Source: Trileptium ribeirensis
Taxonomy: Eukaryota; Nematoda; Enoplea; Enoplida; Thoracostomopsidae
Length of the DNA stretch: 64,000 nt
Direction of reading: 5' to 3'
Assembly (NCBI GenBank): GCA_030248225.1
Contig: JASANE010020163.1
Coordinates: 1-64,000, forward strand
This document shows, piece after piece, positions 43,890 to 56,052 of this stretch (positions are counted from its first letter, which is position 1; each line of letters opens with the position of its first letter). The notes under the pieces are model-generated. The model worked only from the letters and a program-made list of their open reading frames with translations. It had not been told where the DNA came from and made no database searches. Position numbers and translations under genes: made by a program.

Positions 43890-45171
43890 CAGGGAGTAAC
43901 CGGAATTACTGTTCCGGTTGCAGTTCCGGCAAAAGGAAAAAACCATACCGGAACTGGAATTCCGTTTGAAATTTTTGTTTAAAATTGTGCACATTTTTTT
44001 TGCTTTATCTGTGCTCGAATCATACGTTATATACACAAGGATCAAGTTCCAACGCAGCGACACAAAGGAAAAGACTAACTCAGCAAATTACCCTATGAAA
44101 CGTAAGTAGGACACAATTTCAGTATGAATTTTTCATCTTCATCATCTTTCAAGAAGTTTGTTAACAACTCAAAGCCATGTCGATGCTTGTAGCAGCGTAC
44201 TCATTCAGAAATCTGCGGTATATGTTATAATTGAATCAGTCCAACTTGATATACGTAATAAGTAGGGCATAACCGGAACCGGAAGCTGGTCTTCTAAACT
44301 TATATATAGTAAAACAGACGAAGAAAGAAATGAAGGTACAGTGGATTTAAAATGTATTAAAAACAACTTTTACATTAAACTTAATGTATTGCGATGGAAT
44401 TATTGCTTCTCTAGAACTCTCTAGATACTGAGGAAACTATATAATAATGTTTATTTATCGATCAATATGTAGGTTTTCTGGACCCCCAGAGCAAAAAATG
44501 CCTTTCACTCTACATGCTTGCGTAAATTGAGTCAAACTAAACTAAACTAACTAACAAACATGCTTGTATGGAGCATAGACTAAATTCTTTCGCTATACCT
44601 CCTATCGCGTCCCTTTACTATACATACGTTTATTACATGTTATTATGTAGGCAACTTGAAATTGTTGGTTTATATGTTTCTAAAAGAAAATAAAGGAAGG
44701 TATATAACTATAATTTTGTGATCAGTGGTCAGAGAGACAATGTTTATGCTACCGTTGGGCAAACCGTTCCCCTTCAGCTAGATGATAATGGTGATAACTT
44801 TCTGATCACAATACTATATATAAATGAGACAAACTGTTATACTGCTCGCACAGTTTCAATAAATACAGCTCATTGCCAAGACCACAGTTCAATTCTCTGG
44901 CCAACGATCAGAAAATTATAGTGTACCTTTTTATTTTTAGAGCCATATAAAGCAATATATAATCCAAGTTTTCTTGGTATAACATGTACCGAAAGTCCTA
45001 CAGTGGCGATAATGTCATTCGAAATACATTAATTTATTTTTAATACATTTTAAATCCAGTGTAGTTTCATCTCTTTTTTCATCTGTTTTACTATATATAT
45101 AAGTTTGGAAGACCAGGTTCCGGTTTAAATGAACGGTTCTGGTTGCTGGTTCCGGTTCGGGCTATTCCCTG
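43890..45171. mobile_element. hAT-type element B, rearranged relative of element A
   Basis: Outer ends CAGGGAGTAACCGGAA (43890) and GGCTATTCCCTG (ending 45171) match the ends of element A. The first about 360 bases are the reverse complement of the right end of A (through 'tgttaacaa.tcaaa.cca.gtcgatgcttgtagcagc'). From about 44265 the sequence switches to the forward left part of A ('ataaccggaaccggaa..tggtcttc.aaa.ttatatatagtaaaacaga'), and the last about 170 bases are the left end again in reverse. The copy is therefore internally inverted. No 8 bp target duplication remains. It lies within intron 1 of the ATPase gene. Confidence 0.8.
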
Positions 45172-45459
45172 CTAAAAATATATGCTGACCTTCCGCCCGT
45201 GGGAGTCGTTGCACAGTAGTATGGCAACATTGGGTGAACGCCCACGGGGGAATTGACGGAACCAAATAATCTGGTTCCCGCTATATTGTTCGTTGAGCGG
45301 TATTAATCTGGCAGCACACCTCTTTGATGGAGTTTCCTTTTGAACGCTTGGATGGATTGGACGTTAACCACATGTTGAGGTAGATTATTTCGTTTCGACA
45401 TATGATGCTATTGTCATTGTTTAAGCTGTAGGGTTAGGTCAAAAGGTTTTTCGATTGAT

Positions 45460-45570
45460 CCATAGGACCCAAAATATACAAAGATGGCAATATCTCCGCG
45501 AGCGCTCGAGCTATGTGTTTTTGGTCTCATTTTGTAGAGTAATTTATTCTTTGTGTACTTTCACTTTGCG
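45460..45570 (+). repeat. Dispersed repeat R1, partial copy 4
   Basis: Reads 'aaatatacaaagatggcaatatctccgcgagcgctcgagct...tttttggtctcattttgtagagtaatttattct', matching the 171-base subunit seen twice at 14953 and 15124. Only this block is present. Confidence 0.7.
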
Positions 45571-46248
45571 AGCACAATAATCGGGTATATATATCTTTTT
45601 AACCAATATTACTGATATTCGGTTGATCATTTTGTAATTTAATGTTCAACAAAACTGTGTTATCTGTACGTTACATATTCAACACTGGGATTATACCATC
45701 TTGGCGATTTCCTTATTAATGCACAGCTTACTAATTGAGCCATATACCAATAATGTCGAGTTTTTGTTCTACTTTAAGTGTACAGCTATAGTTCGTTGAT
45801 CTCGGGTTCGACTCATTAATGTTTTATGAATATGATACATAGAGTAAATATCCTAAAATATGAGTAAAAGAACGTAATGATTAAGTTGTGCTTGGGTAAA
45901 TACTTTAGTACCAACGCAAAATTACTACGGTAATCCAACAGACGTTAATATAGCAGGCACTAAATTTTGATTTCTGTTATAATGTTTACCTAAAAATATG
46001 CTTTTTAAAATATAAATAGTATATATATACTTTTTAAATATAAATATATATATATTATCGAATGAAAGACAAAACTTATTCCAATGAATTTTTTACCATT
46101 GGTAAGCGACAAGCATGCCGTGCTTCCGGAATTGAAGGACGGAACGGCTTGTATTTGGCGACTGCGGCTCCAATAAAATTATATATTTTGATGTATGGGA
46201 CTATATATATATATAGATATTATATGTAGCTGATTTTTTTTATTTTAG

Positions 46249-46389
46249 TGCTTATCACAATCTTCTATGTCATCTTTTATTTGTGTTTGGCTGGTTTCTT
46301 CGCAATCTGTCTCTACGTCTTCATATTGACTTTAAAGCACGACACACCCAACTATTACGGAAAGGGTAGTATCATTGGAATTAACCCAG
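46249..46389 (+). CDS. ATP1B: Na+/K+-ATPase beta subunit, exon 2 (transmembrane segment)
   Basis: Encodes residues 49-95 after joining to exon 1 in phase 1. Residues 49-77 form the single membrane span, rich in Phe, Tyr, Leu and Ile, with the YxxFYxxLAxFF pattern conserved in beta subunits, where the aromatic residues face the alpha-subunit M7 helix. After the span the ectodomain begins with TPNYYGKGSIIGINPG, matching the conserved P-x-Y..(G)..NPG loop. Acceptor TTTTAG|TG and donor CCAG|GTTAGT are both consensus. It leaves phase 1. Confidence 0.96.
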
Positions 46390-46799
46390 GTTAGTTGAAG
46401 CAAAACAGCGATGCGAACGGAGTTTACACTCTGCTCTCTAAAGAGAAAATCGTGAAATTTTTGTGTATCGGTGCGAGGCATAAAGTATATAACTCATCTT
46501 CGTTTGGATAGATTTCGACAAAACTTATTGTTCTGTAGCAAAAGTGATGGCGACGTGCCCCTTAATTGAACATTAAGATCTTTGACCCACCTTACGGATA
46601 AAATGGCATAAAACTGGTTTACGAGCCCTATGCAAAATCTGGCTGTACTAACTTTTCGTAGCTTACACAGCTTTACAGAACATAATTCTTTTGTGGAACC
46701 GCTCCCTGGGTTCCCCTGGAAGCATATCCTATGTTACGTACTCTTTGGTAGAAAAGGCGTTTTTCAAATTTCGGCATATTGCTCGGCTCTCCATTCGCT

Positions 46800-47165
46800 G
46801 AAAATTTTGCCATGTGGTATAAACCAGGGCCCCCTGGTTCCGAGCGGGGGGAGCTTGATTTTGCCAGGAGGCATTTTGCCAAGAGAAAAACGGTTAAAAA
46901 TCGTGTCAAACACACCGTCAAAACGTTTTGATGGAGAGAAAAAGTAATTTTGAAGCAAAAATTGTGAATTGTTTTTGCTTCATAACGGAATTATAGTGCA
47001 AATTTTATGTAGTTTGGACCGATTGAAAACAGAAAATTATTTCCGAGAGGCGTGAACCGGGAAGAGCCGAAAATGTTGCCAGGGGCATGAGCCGGGGGGC
47101 ACCTGTTTTGAACCCTGGGAAACCGAAAATGCCAGGGGCACCACCCCTCCCCCCAAATTGGAAGG
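46800..47165. repeat. GC-rich-ended repeat in intron 2
   Basis: GC-rich blocks at about 46805-46875 (CCAGGGCCCCCTGG, GAGCGGGGGGAG, TTTTGCCAGGAGGCA) and 47060-47165 (TGCCAGGGGCA twice, GCCGGGGGGCACC) surround a 150-base A/T-rich centre. The layout resembles the M5 MITEs, but matching ends or a target duplication were not found. Frames on both strands are incidental. Confidence 0.4.
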
Positions 47166-47173
47166 CCCAGTAT

Positions 47174-48360
47174 TAAGACTTGTTTTACCTAACAACATGT
47201 ATTTATTAAGTTATGAAGCATGCTGAATACTAAGGCTTGTTTTACCTAACAACAAGTATTTATATAAGTTATGAAGCACGCTGAATACTATGTATTGTAT
47301 GTAGGGTTGTTATATCTTACATTTTCAGAGGATTTAAGTTCTGATGACCCCGATCTCAATATGTAGTATATATATCTCTATTTGCTTGGCTACGTATTGC
47401 TTCGAAAGCATCGAGAATGATCTATATATGTTTATACGATGCGGTGAATACAATGGTAGGGGTATTTGGAATTTACGAACAGTTCAATGTTTTGAACTGA
47501 ATTTAGCATTTCCAAAATCGATATCACGATTATAATGTGTCTTCAGTTAGTTATATAGCATTAATGGCATTTCGAACAGCTTGTATGTATAGGTTTTTCA
47601 GCATGTTGAATACAGCGGTGTGGTCATCTCTCTAGAATCCAGCATGGCTATACCATAACTTTTCAGGGATTTTCAAAGGGGTTAAGGTCGACTACCGCGA
47701 ACCCGATGAGTGGCATACCAAACACAAAACTTCTAAGTGTTAACGAAAAGTTTTTACTTTTCATATGGTGAAATACTGTAATGTCAGTTTGGGGATTTTT
47801 TCTTGTGGTATCTCCAAAACTCATACTTGCAACGTCCGGTCGTCTCTGGCGATAGCTCAAACAAAAACTTGGAATGTCTATTTATGCCGTTTAGTTAGTA
47901 CCGAAATCGGATTGAAACTCTGCTTTATAAAACTAGCTTCAGGGCTTTTAAGTGGTTTTCAGTTGGTTTGGGGTTGATGAACCCGATTTTCAGAATATAG
48001 TCTCCATTTGTTTAATTACGTATTGTGTGCAAGGCATAGAATAGTAAGGTGTGTAAGTTCTTCGGTACAATGAATACGATGATTTGGTTATCTAAAGATT
48101 TGTCAATAATTAATGCGATTTTCAGGGGTTTTGAATGTGCTTAAGGTCGACTAACTTAATTTCCAACACGCAGTTGCAGTCTGTCTATTTTGTGGTCATG
48201 CGTTTCAGTGAAGTGCATAATCAATGGTCTATGTATAGGTTTTTCGCTACGCTGAATACGATTGTTTGGTTATCTAGAGTCATGGTTGTGTATTTCATGC
48301 GTTTTCATTCGCTTTTCATTGGGTTTAATGTCGACACGTTAACTACTGTAACGTTGGCTT
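47174..48360 (+). repeat. R2 repeats in intron 2, partly tandem
   Basis: A 60-base unit 'acttgttttacctaacaacatgtatttat..aagttatgaagca.gctgaatact' occurs twice in tandem (47174 and 47234). The R2 segment 'taggtttttc.g.tacgctgaatacgat.gtttggttatctagag' followed by 'gcttaaggtcgacta' occurs near 47584, 48055 and 48232, with an outlier at 18936. Between them are related A/T-rich stretches (47330 and 47960 share 'tatatctc..tttgcttggctacgtattg'-type wording). Confidence 0.65.
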
Positions 48361-48754
48361 TGTCGCCTAAGGCAGGGTGCAGGTGTAAGAACTAACGTGT
48401 CCGTCTGGTCCAAACGCGCTAGCCTTCCACCATACAGACAATACTAGCCGCTAAACAGCTGCTACTGTCTGATCAGCCGCAATGTCCGAATATACAAACG
48501 TCACGGCCGTTTATACAATGTAAAGCATGATTACGAGCAAGAGATTTATTAAAAACACCACCACGAGAAATGAAGAAAACTGAATAACAACCAACTTTCA
48601 AGAAAGTTCTGCAATTTATGTATCATAACGAGAACCTGAAACACCCTCTGTTGTGACATTTAATACCGTAGATTCTACAAAGAAAAGAACACTATGGCAT
48701 TCAAGCAACATACAACAACTAACTAGACAAAACAACAAAATATTAAGAAATTGC

Positions 48755-48820
48755 AATATTATTAAAATAATATTAATTATGCTAATAATATTAGTAATAA
48801 TAATAATAATAATATATAGC
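48755..48820 (+). repeat. (AAT)n microsatellite
   Basis: 'attattaaaataatattaattatgctaataatattagtaataataataataataatatata': imperfect, then about six perfect AAT units. Confidence 0.9.
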
Positions 48821-48915
48821 GGTTCAGGGCTGTTGGCTTAGACGACAGCCTCTGAATCCAAGATTCTTAGCGTTACACTACGATGGTATTTTAAAGGGCG
48901 ACTGTCGACGAATTA

Positions 48916-49136
48916 TTGTACAACAGAAAAACAGGGGTTTGGCGCTACTTTTTATAACAGAGTTTAAGGCAGATAAAAATGTATAGATGAATGCAATTCA
49001 TTTCCGCTAAAGTGACCAGAAAAAACGAGATGCAAATGAAAGCCAAGTTGTTTTGGAACAGTGAACTTATTTGGCGATATATACACGAACGTGACTTAGC
49101 AAAAAAATCGCCAAACCCCTGTCTTGCGTTGTACAA
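48916..49136. mobile_element. 221-bp element with about 28-bp inverted ends
   Basis: TTGTACAACAGAAAAACAGG continuing with GGTTTGGCG at 48916 is mirrored at the other end, where CGCCAAACCCCTGT leads into CTTGCGTTGTACAA ending at 49136. One base is deleted and about two differ. TTGTACAA is itself palindromic, so the outer word is both a direct and an inverted repeat. No target duplication is clear. Open frames on both strands cross it without a domain. Confidence 0.75.
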
Positions 49137-50789
49137 CAGAAAACTGATCATTAGCATTGACTTCCTGGTTATAACTTACGTTAAGAATATTCTCAATGTA
49201 ACAAAAAGTAATGAAGCACTTTACAGGGGTTTCCTTAATTTAGTCCAGGAACATTCTAGTGACTGAATGCAATTATAAAATATTGATTTAGTCATTTGAA
49301 AAAATCTAATAATACAATAACAGGAAAACACAGGCGTTATATTTTCCTAGCCTAGTCCGGGGGTGATTTTAGCAACTGGATGGATACACGATTAAAATAT
49401 TTATTACGATTGAAAAATGCCATATAACAGGTACGCAAACGGGTTTGACATATATAAGACAAGCTACTAGTTATATAATATAGTATATATGTGTATATTT
49501 ACATATGTATCGGTTTATATGTAATGGAGCGTGCTATCTGAAGCGGCTACTCTGAAGCGGCTACCAACAGAGAGAGTCCTCCCACAAACCGTTGAGAAAC
49601 ATCACAACTATGAAGGCATCCCACAACCGTGGCGCCAGAAAATCAGTTGAGATATTATGGTTTGTAGGTTGGTAGTGGCTGACTCAATTTTTAGCAATAC
49701 CTGTGCCATTGTGAAATCATGCGGATCATATTGCGTTTTATAGGGAAATCATTTTTAGCACAGTTTTTAGCCTAAAATAAGCTCTGGAGTTCAATCATCA
49801 GTAGCTCTAATATCAAAATTACAGAGTAAAAAGATCCCGAATTCACCTACTATGTTTCGTACGCGGAGAATTGCTTGGGCGCAATTTTTCTGGAAAACAT
49901 AGATATAGATATGTTACCGTAGGGTAACACAATGCAAATTGAGTTACAAAAATTTTTGTACTAAACAATGCAGAAACAACAGCAATCTGAGTAAAACTTT
50001 AAGCTGTGTGGCTTGCGAACACACCGCCCGATTTGGATCATATTTGTACTCTTGTTAGATAATAGATACTGCTTTCACTGTGAGAATTAAGTAAACAACG
50101 TATCGGTGTTTTAAGCAATATATACTGATCACAAGTTAGATGTTAGCTGCGACCGCATGCAACGTGGTAACAACATTTGTCGCAACATAAATCAACGCTA
50201 TATGATGTAGCGGTTGTCATGTGATGTTATTTGAGAGCTCTTCGTCACAAGCTGACATATCGCATTTTATTTTTAATGGCTTATGAACGTTTTAATCAGC
50301 GGGGTATGTATATTTAGTATGCATTCTACAAGCTTAAATTTGCAACAAATTGTGCCATTGGGTATTCGGTTTTGTTCTATGTTCCATACGGTGTTACTAA
50401 TGCGTAATGGAAAGTTTACGGTATGTATATATATTGTGGCATTGCGTGAAGTGCTAACGCACATGCCTGAAGCCATTTGCGTGGATACATGTAGCCTGCA
50501 ATGAAAATAATAATTTCCATTTTAAAAGCTATATCGGGTGTCTGAAATATCTTTCATGTCCGCACTCTTGTCGGCTAACCACCGCAGATCAATGACTAGC
50601 GTATTGGCTAACTTTCTGATTGATATCGAACTCAAATAAATTTTTTTGTTAAATTTCGGCTATAATGAAGTAGACACACCCTTTCTCTTCGCCGAAAAAT
50701 CTCGCGGTCCGTGTTGTGCTCGTGAAGTTGTCGCAATGAGTCAAGTAAAAATCATTCCCAGTTCAATGCCCGGTTCCGGAAGATTTTAT

Positions 50790-51525
50790 CTTATAAAGGG
50801 CTTATTTGTGGTTTGTTCTATGCACCTCGGCAAAATTGTAAGCAGAAATATAGATTTTGAGAAGCGACGTGAGTGTAAGCCTTTCTTTCGGCACGATATT
50901 TTGTTGACAAAAACGAGTTTAATGCAAGGTAATGCATTGACGTTGAGCAAGTGGCACCGCTGAATAGTGTTAAACTCAAGCTAAGAACAAAAAGCAATAA
51001 AGATGGTATTAGAATTTGTAGTGCTGAGCAGCGATAATTTAGTCAGTGACAGTTTCCATTGAACAATAATGCGTATCAAAATTTATTTTTCTCAGCCCGC
51101 CTATGTTAACCTAAGTCGTTATAGTGTTATGACGGATCACAAAAACAGTATATTAGAAAAATAGCCGTGTCACGTAATTGTGGTTTATTTTATGTACCAT
51201 TGCGGTAAAATTGCAATCGGAAATATATGTTTTGAGAAGCGACGCGAGTGTAAGCTTTTTGTTGCTGGCAAAACGAATTTAATGCAAGGAAATGAATTGA
51301 CGGCAAGTAGTACCGCTCGGTAATAGGTTAAGCTCAAGTTAAGCACAGTAAGCAACAAAGATGGTATTTGAAATTGTATTGCACGGCAGCGATAATGTAG
51401 TCAGTTATAGTTTTCATTGAACAATAAATCTTATCAAAATTTCACCTACGTTAGTCTAAGTCGGTATAATGTTGTAATGGATCATCACAAGCAGTATATT
51501 TTAGTAATACCCGTGTCACATATGT
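50790..51525 (+). repeat. Tandem duplication, about 375 bp unit, two copies
   Basis: The order of blocks 'tgtgggtt..ttctatg.acc...gg.aaaattg.aa.c.gaaatata..ttttgagaagcgacg.gagtgtaagc', 'aacgagtttaatgcaagg.aatg.attgacg' and 'aagatggtatt.gaatttgta.tgc..gcagcgataat.tagtcagt' is found at about 50800-51170 and again at about 51180-51525, offset about 375 bases (gaagcgacg at 50861 and 51236). The short frame 50646-50963 is incidental. Confidence 0.85.
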
Positions 51526-51638
51526 TCTAAGTCGTAACGTAAATCGTAACGCATCGCTTCGCATTCTGCATTGTTTGCGTGAAGTGTCTGCATGTGCTTG
51601 GTCTAAGTTAATTATATAATTATTCATTATAATTATAG

Positions 51639-51755
51639 GATTAGGATATCAGCCTTGGCTAGAAGATGACACGGATTCGACACTCATAAAGTTCGACGAG
51701 CTGGATAACAAAACTTACTCAGAATATGTGAAAAGTTTTAATAAATTCTTTAAAG
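51639..51755 (+). CDS. ATP1B: Na+/K+-ATPase beta subunit, exon 3
   Basis: Residues 96-134 (Gly96 completes the NPG motif across the intron). The sequence LGYQPWLEDDTDSTLIKF corresponds to the 'NPGL.F.P' start of the ectodomain, followed by the helical stretch DELDNKTYSEYVKSFNKFFK equivalent to the 'Y...L..FL..Y' helix. Asn119 in NKT is an N-glycosylation sequon, as expected in this glycoprotein. Acceptor ATTATAG|GA and donor AAAG|GTAACA; phase 1 at both ends. Confidence 0.94.
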
Positions 51756-53029
51756 GTAACATAATTTTTATTCGCGTTTGTTTCGAAATTGTAATCGAAT
51801 ACGTGTTTAATTATCTGTAAACAACCTTTGTGTAAATATATTTCTAAGGTTACTTTTGTAGCTATAAATTCTTGATAACATCGATGTGCATTGTCAACGA
51901 ACGCGTCAGTAGATTCTTTGGCCAGGTAATGACAAAAACATTTGCCGATCTCATGGACCCCCTAAAATTATTCATAGTCTCCGTCTTTTTCATATTTTCT
52001 TTTTCTTCAGCTCGACCTAGGTCATTGGTAAGCGGCGTTGATGTTGTATGATGTTGAAATATCATGAAATGATAAAACGATTTGTTTTTATTTTTTCGAT
52101 TGCTCAAATCTATATAGGTGCATGGGCCTCAGAACCGGTTTTTATGACAATTCTAAAATCGTATCGTGCAGTCGCAAATGTGGACTTCGTTATTCCACAG
52201 AAATCTTGAGGGGGATTTTAAAAAAGTATTTCTTTATAGCTTTATTATTCGTTAATTTTGTTTATTCCAAATTGTGCTTTTCCAAGAGAAAACTCGTTAT
52301 ATTTCTTACTATTTTATAGAAAAATAAACTCGTTGTATTTCTTACTATTTTATAGAAAAATGGATAGCTTAATCATCTTATTTCCATTTCGTAGACCACT
52401 ACTGGTGCTGATTTAAAAAATTTACTTTGATAAATATATTGGTTGGTTATCTATGTTTCCTGAAAAATGGCAAAAAATTCAGATAAGTAGATTGGTTAAT
52501 TTTTGGTGCCCTTTTCACACTTTATGCTTGACACGACATATTTCTGTTATTGAAAAGTGCTGTGGCTTAGGTTACGCGACCTCTTTTGACAAATTTTGTA
52601 AAAAAATGACTTGCCATATGATATGATATCTGGATATAAATGTAGTTACGCGTTTGGATCAAATTCATGCTATTTTTATACCCTTTAGCCTCGATTCTGC
52701 TATATTTTGATGTGTACATTTTTGAAGCGAAAATAAAAAGAACATTTCCAGCGTTACTCCCGCTTTCCATTTTACTAGTATATTTAATTTGGTTATGTTG
52801 CTTCTTGAATTGATTGAGAATAGTTGAATTATAATGATCGATTTAGCACGAATTTACCAAAAACTCCGTTTTTAGACTAATTTGCTGTTTTTGACGTTCT
52901 GTAATGAGATATATTAAGTAACAAATCAAAAATTAGCTCACTGACTGAGTAAATATACTAACACTAAAACTGATAATTTAAGAAATGGCTGTAAAAAATT
53001 TTCGTTAAAGTAGCAACATTTTACTCCAA

Positions 53030-54345
53030 ATTAGCCTCATAATAGCGAATTTTATGCGCAAAAGTGTCAATATATTTTGCTAGGACAACATCGTTCAAAC
53101 AGCTTCCAACAAGGTGTCAACCATGTTCCATTGACTCTGTATGCTCAGTTTGAAGGCCATAGATATTGAATTGTTCGTTAAAAAATTTTTTAATAGAAAA
53201 AAATTCGTTCAAATAGTGAGATTTTGTTCAAATTGCTCTATGTTAGGCTATTTAGAAGTTTTGGTGCAGTCGCATGTGGAATTTTATGTTCATTTCAATC
53301 CCAATAGATAAAATTATTGTGAAAATACCTACTTTCATCACCTTATATTTATCACATAATGTCAAAATTGTTGTTATAAGACCTGAAAAGATCAATTTTT
53401 TCTATTTAAGCAAGAGTAATTGATGGTTTTTCGATAAATAGTCCAGAAATTGTTTCAAACAAGTTGTTAACTATGCTAGAGTGACTCTGTACTCTCAGTC
53501 TGAAGGCCATGGATATTGAACTGGCTCTTAAATATTTTGTTAAAGTAGCTAGATTTTGCTCAAATTATCCAAATTGCTCTATCATAGGCTATTTACAGGA
53601 TTTTGCGCAGTCAGATGTGGTATTTTTGTGTCTATTTCAGTCCCAATAGATAAAATTTGATAATTATTCTCGGTGAGAATAGCTGCTGTAGTAGCCGTAT
53701 ATTTATCATAGTGCTAAAATATCAATTTTGCTATTTTAGCGAGAGTAATTGATTGTTTCTTGGTAGATTATTAAAAAATTGTTTCCAGTAAGTTGTTAAC
53801 TATATTCCATTGACTGTATGCTCAGTTTGAAGGCCATAGATATTGAACAGGCTGCTAGATTTTTAGTTAAATTAGCTCATTTTTTCAAATTACCTAAATT
53901 GCTCCATGTTAGTTTATTTAGAGGCTTTGGTGCAGTCGAATGTGGTATTTTGTGTCCATTTCAACCCCAATAGCTAAAATAGACTATTTTCGGTGGAATT
54001 AGCTATTTTCGTGACCAAATATTTATTATAGAAAGTCAAAATTGCTACTATAAGACCAGAAAATATCAATGTTTTTGCTATTTCAGCAAGTGTAATTGAT
54101 GGTTTCTTGGTAAAATAATTCAAAAACAACAAGTTGTTAACTATGTTCGAGTGACTTTTTATGCTCAGTTTGAAGGCCATGGGTATGGAACTGGCTCTCA
54201 TTTTTTTAAGTAGCTAGATTTTGCTTAAATTACCCAAATTGCTCCATGTTATGCTGTTTAGAGGCTTGAGTGCATTCATATATGGTATTTTTGTGTCTAT
54301 TTCAATCCCAATAGATAAAATTGATTATTTTCAGTGGGCATAGCT
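53030..54345 (+). repeat. Satellite-like tandem array, about 340 bp unit
   Basis: The marker TTGAAGGCCATAGATATTGAA or its variants occurs at 53151, 53511, 53828 and 54171 (spacings 360, 317 and 343). Each is followed by 'gctagattttg.tcaaatt..ccaaattgctc.atgttaggctatttag' and 'ttcaatcccaatagataaaatt'. About four units lie head to tail and are diverged but co-linear. No coding frame is shared between units. Confidence 0.9.
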
Positions 54346-55453
54346 ACTTTGGTGATTATATATAACAGCTTAGTTCGGACTGTTCAGATAGCGGTGTCCA
54401 TGGACTTATAGCACAGTATGGATATAAAGCTTAATACATTTGGACTAGTATACCAACCATGTATGTTACTTCAGCTCCCATGTTTCTTCTTTTTTGTTTA
54501 TGGTGATATTCGGATTATGGAATCGTTAATGGTTTTGTATAATTATATATTTATACCATTACAATATTTATGCAACATGGACGCAGGTATTATGTACATG
54601 GGAAATGAGGTTGGCTGCAGGGCAAAATGCCCTTAACGGGTAACGAAGAAGAAAGCAATGTACATATCCTAAAAATGATTGTAATAAACTGTTCTATCAG
54701 AAAAAATGTTATTTTTATGGTTTTATTATAGTAGTTGTGAAGCTGAAATTGTTGCTGCAGCCAGGGTATTGGAAAAATGCTTTGCACTAATTTGTGGTGT
54801 AGGTTTCTTGCCAAAAAGCTTTTAAACATAATGCAGTCATTAAAATAACCGTGGACTAGCCTGTAGATGATACCCCTGTTGTTCTGTCATGGGGCTTATT
54901 TTATTTGTAATGTTTTAATTATGCATCCGGTTGCAAAAATCACCCCAGGACTAGGCTCAGAAAGTCAAACTCCTGTTGTCTTACCTTTGTTACATTTAGG
55001 TTTTTCCAGATTGAATAGTAATAACAACCATTTTTAATGATGTATTCAGCCGCTAAAATGAACCTGGACTAGGTTAATGAAGCCTCTGCACTCTTCAGAG
55101 ATTTGTCGTTACATTGAGGACATACTTAGCATAGGTGATAATTTAACAAAGTTAGTGTTGGTTGAAGTCTTGAGTAAAATTAATGTAGTAACTAATGAAT
55201 GCAGCTCATTTTCACTAAAGCGATTTTAATTTTCATTAATTCGATTTTCACTACAGTCGCCTGCGTGGTATTGACAGCTGTATTGACTTTTACGTGGTAT
55301 ACACCTCATCAAACTGTGACAAAATTAAATTGAGTTCCGTGAAGCAATATAACTATTCAACATCTGGTTGGCTCAAGCCGGTAAACGGGATAGCTCCGCA
55401 TTTAAAAGAGTTTTGCTAATAACTGCGAATTTGCTATGTAGAACTTTCATTGT

Positions 55454-55767
55454 CAGGGCTTCCACAAAGGGTGGTAATATGGGAAAAAAACGAGAAATTG
55501 ATATGGAACGGGAAATTTGATGTCAAAAATGAAAATTCATCATCGATCACTAGAAATAAGTTTTGTTTGTCCGTACTGAAATTTTATAACCAAGAATAAA
55601 ATTTGGCACATTTGCAAGTTATATACTTGTACGCAAAAGGCTAGAAGGTTTCTTGGCATTTTGGGTCTTTTTCCATGGTGAACATTAAAAATGGTCTGAA
55701 AACGGGAATTTCATTGAAAAATTGAGAAAAACTGAAAATTTTAAGCCGTAGTAGTGTGACAACCCTG
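55454..55767. mobile_element. CAGGG-ended MITE candidate in intron 3
   Basis: Left end CAGGGCTTCCACA and right end TGTGACAACCCTG are inverted with mismatches and begin CAGGG as hAT ends do. The interior is rich in 'cgggaatt'/'gaaattga' words typical of such MITEs. The flanking eight bases do not match, so the target duplication has decayed or the assignment is wrong. Confidence 0.5.
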
Positions 55768-55867
55768 ACTGTGCTGCACATCAGTAATGTTGTTTTATTT
55801 CTAATTTTCGTTGTTTTCCGCTTATACTATATCGGTAACTGCATCATAATGTCGTTTTTCTTTTAAG

Positions 55868-56052
55868 AAAACTATGACAGAATTCCGAAGAGCGTCATGA
55901 CGGAGTGTGATGACAAGCCTTCCAACTGGCCTAAGTCTGCAGAAGATAAGGCTTGTTGGTTTGACAGGAACAATGCCGAATTCAAACCGTGTATGGACAA
56001 TGATTACGGATTTGCAGAAGGAAAACCCTGCGTCGTGTTGCGGCTCAACCGT
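55868..56052 (+). CDS. ATP1B: Na+/K+-ATPase beta subunit, exon 4 (disulfide-rich ectodomain)
   Basis: Residues 135-196. It carries four ectodomain cysteines: Cys148 and Cys164 (ECDD... and KACWF) and Cys176 and Cys189 (FKPCMDN and GKPCVVLRLNR), matching the first two conserved disulfide pairs. The stretch DNDYGFAEGKPCVVLRLNR is the beta-subunit hallmark 'YGY.EGKPC....LN'. Acceptor TTTAAG|AA, donor CGT|GTATGT; enters phase 1, leaves phase 0. Length 185 bases, keeping the frame with exon 5. Confidence 0.97.

Larger units (their letters stand above)
43459..46248 (+). other. ATP1B: ATP1B intron 1
   Basis: 2.79 kb with GTAAGT...TTTTAG borders. It holds the rearranged hAT element B (43890-45171), a partial R1 copy (45460-45570) and TA-rich tracts near 46015-46065 and 46200. 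Confidence 0.93.
46390..51638 (+). other. ATP1B: ATP1B intron 2
   Basis: 5.25 kb with GTTAGT...TTATAG borders. It contains a GC-rich block (46800-47165), R2 repeats (47.2-48.4 kb), an AAT microsatellite, a 221 bp inverted-repeat element (48916-49136) and a 375 bp tandem duplication (50790-51525). Confidence 0.9.
51756..55867 (+). other. ATP1B: ATP1B intron 3
   Basis: 4.1 kb with GTAACA...TTTAAG borders. The acceptor is AAG, less usual than TAG or CAG. It holds a 340 bp tandem array (53030-54345) and a CAGGG-ended MITE candidate (55454-55767). Confidence 0.9.

Noticed and set aside
48991..49266. 91-codon frame in intron 2
   Set aside because: Runs through the 221 bp inverted-repeat element and has no domain; the opposite strand is also open.
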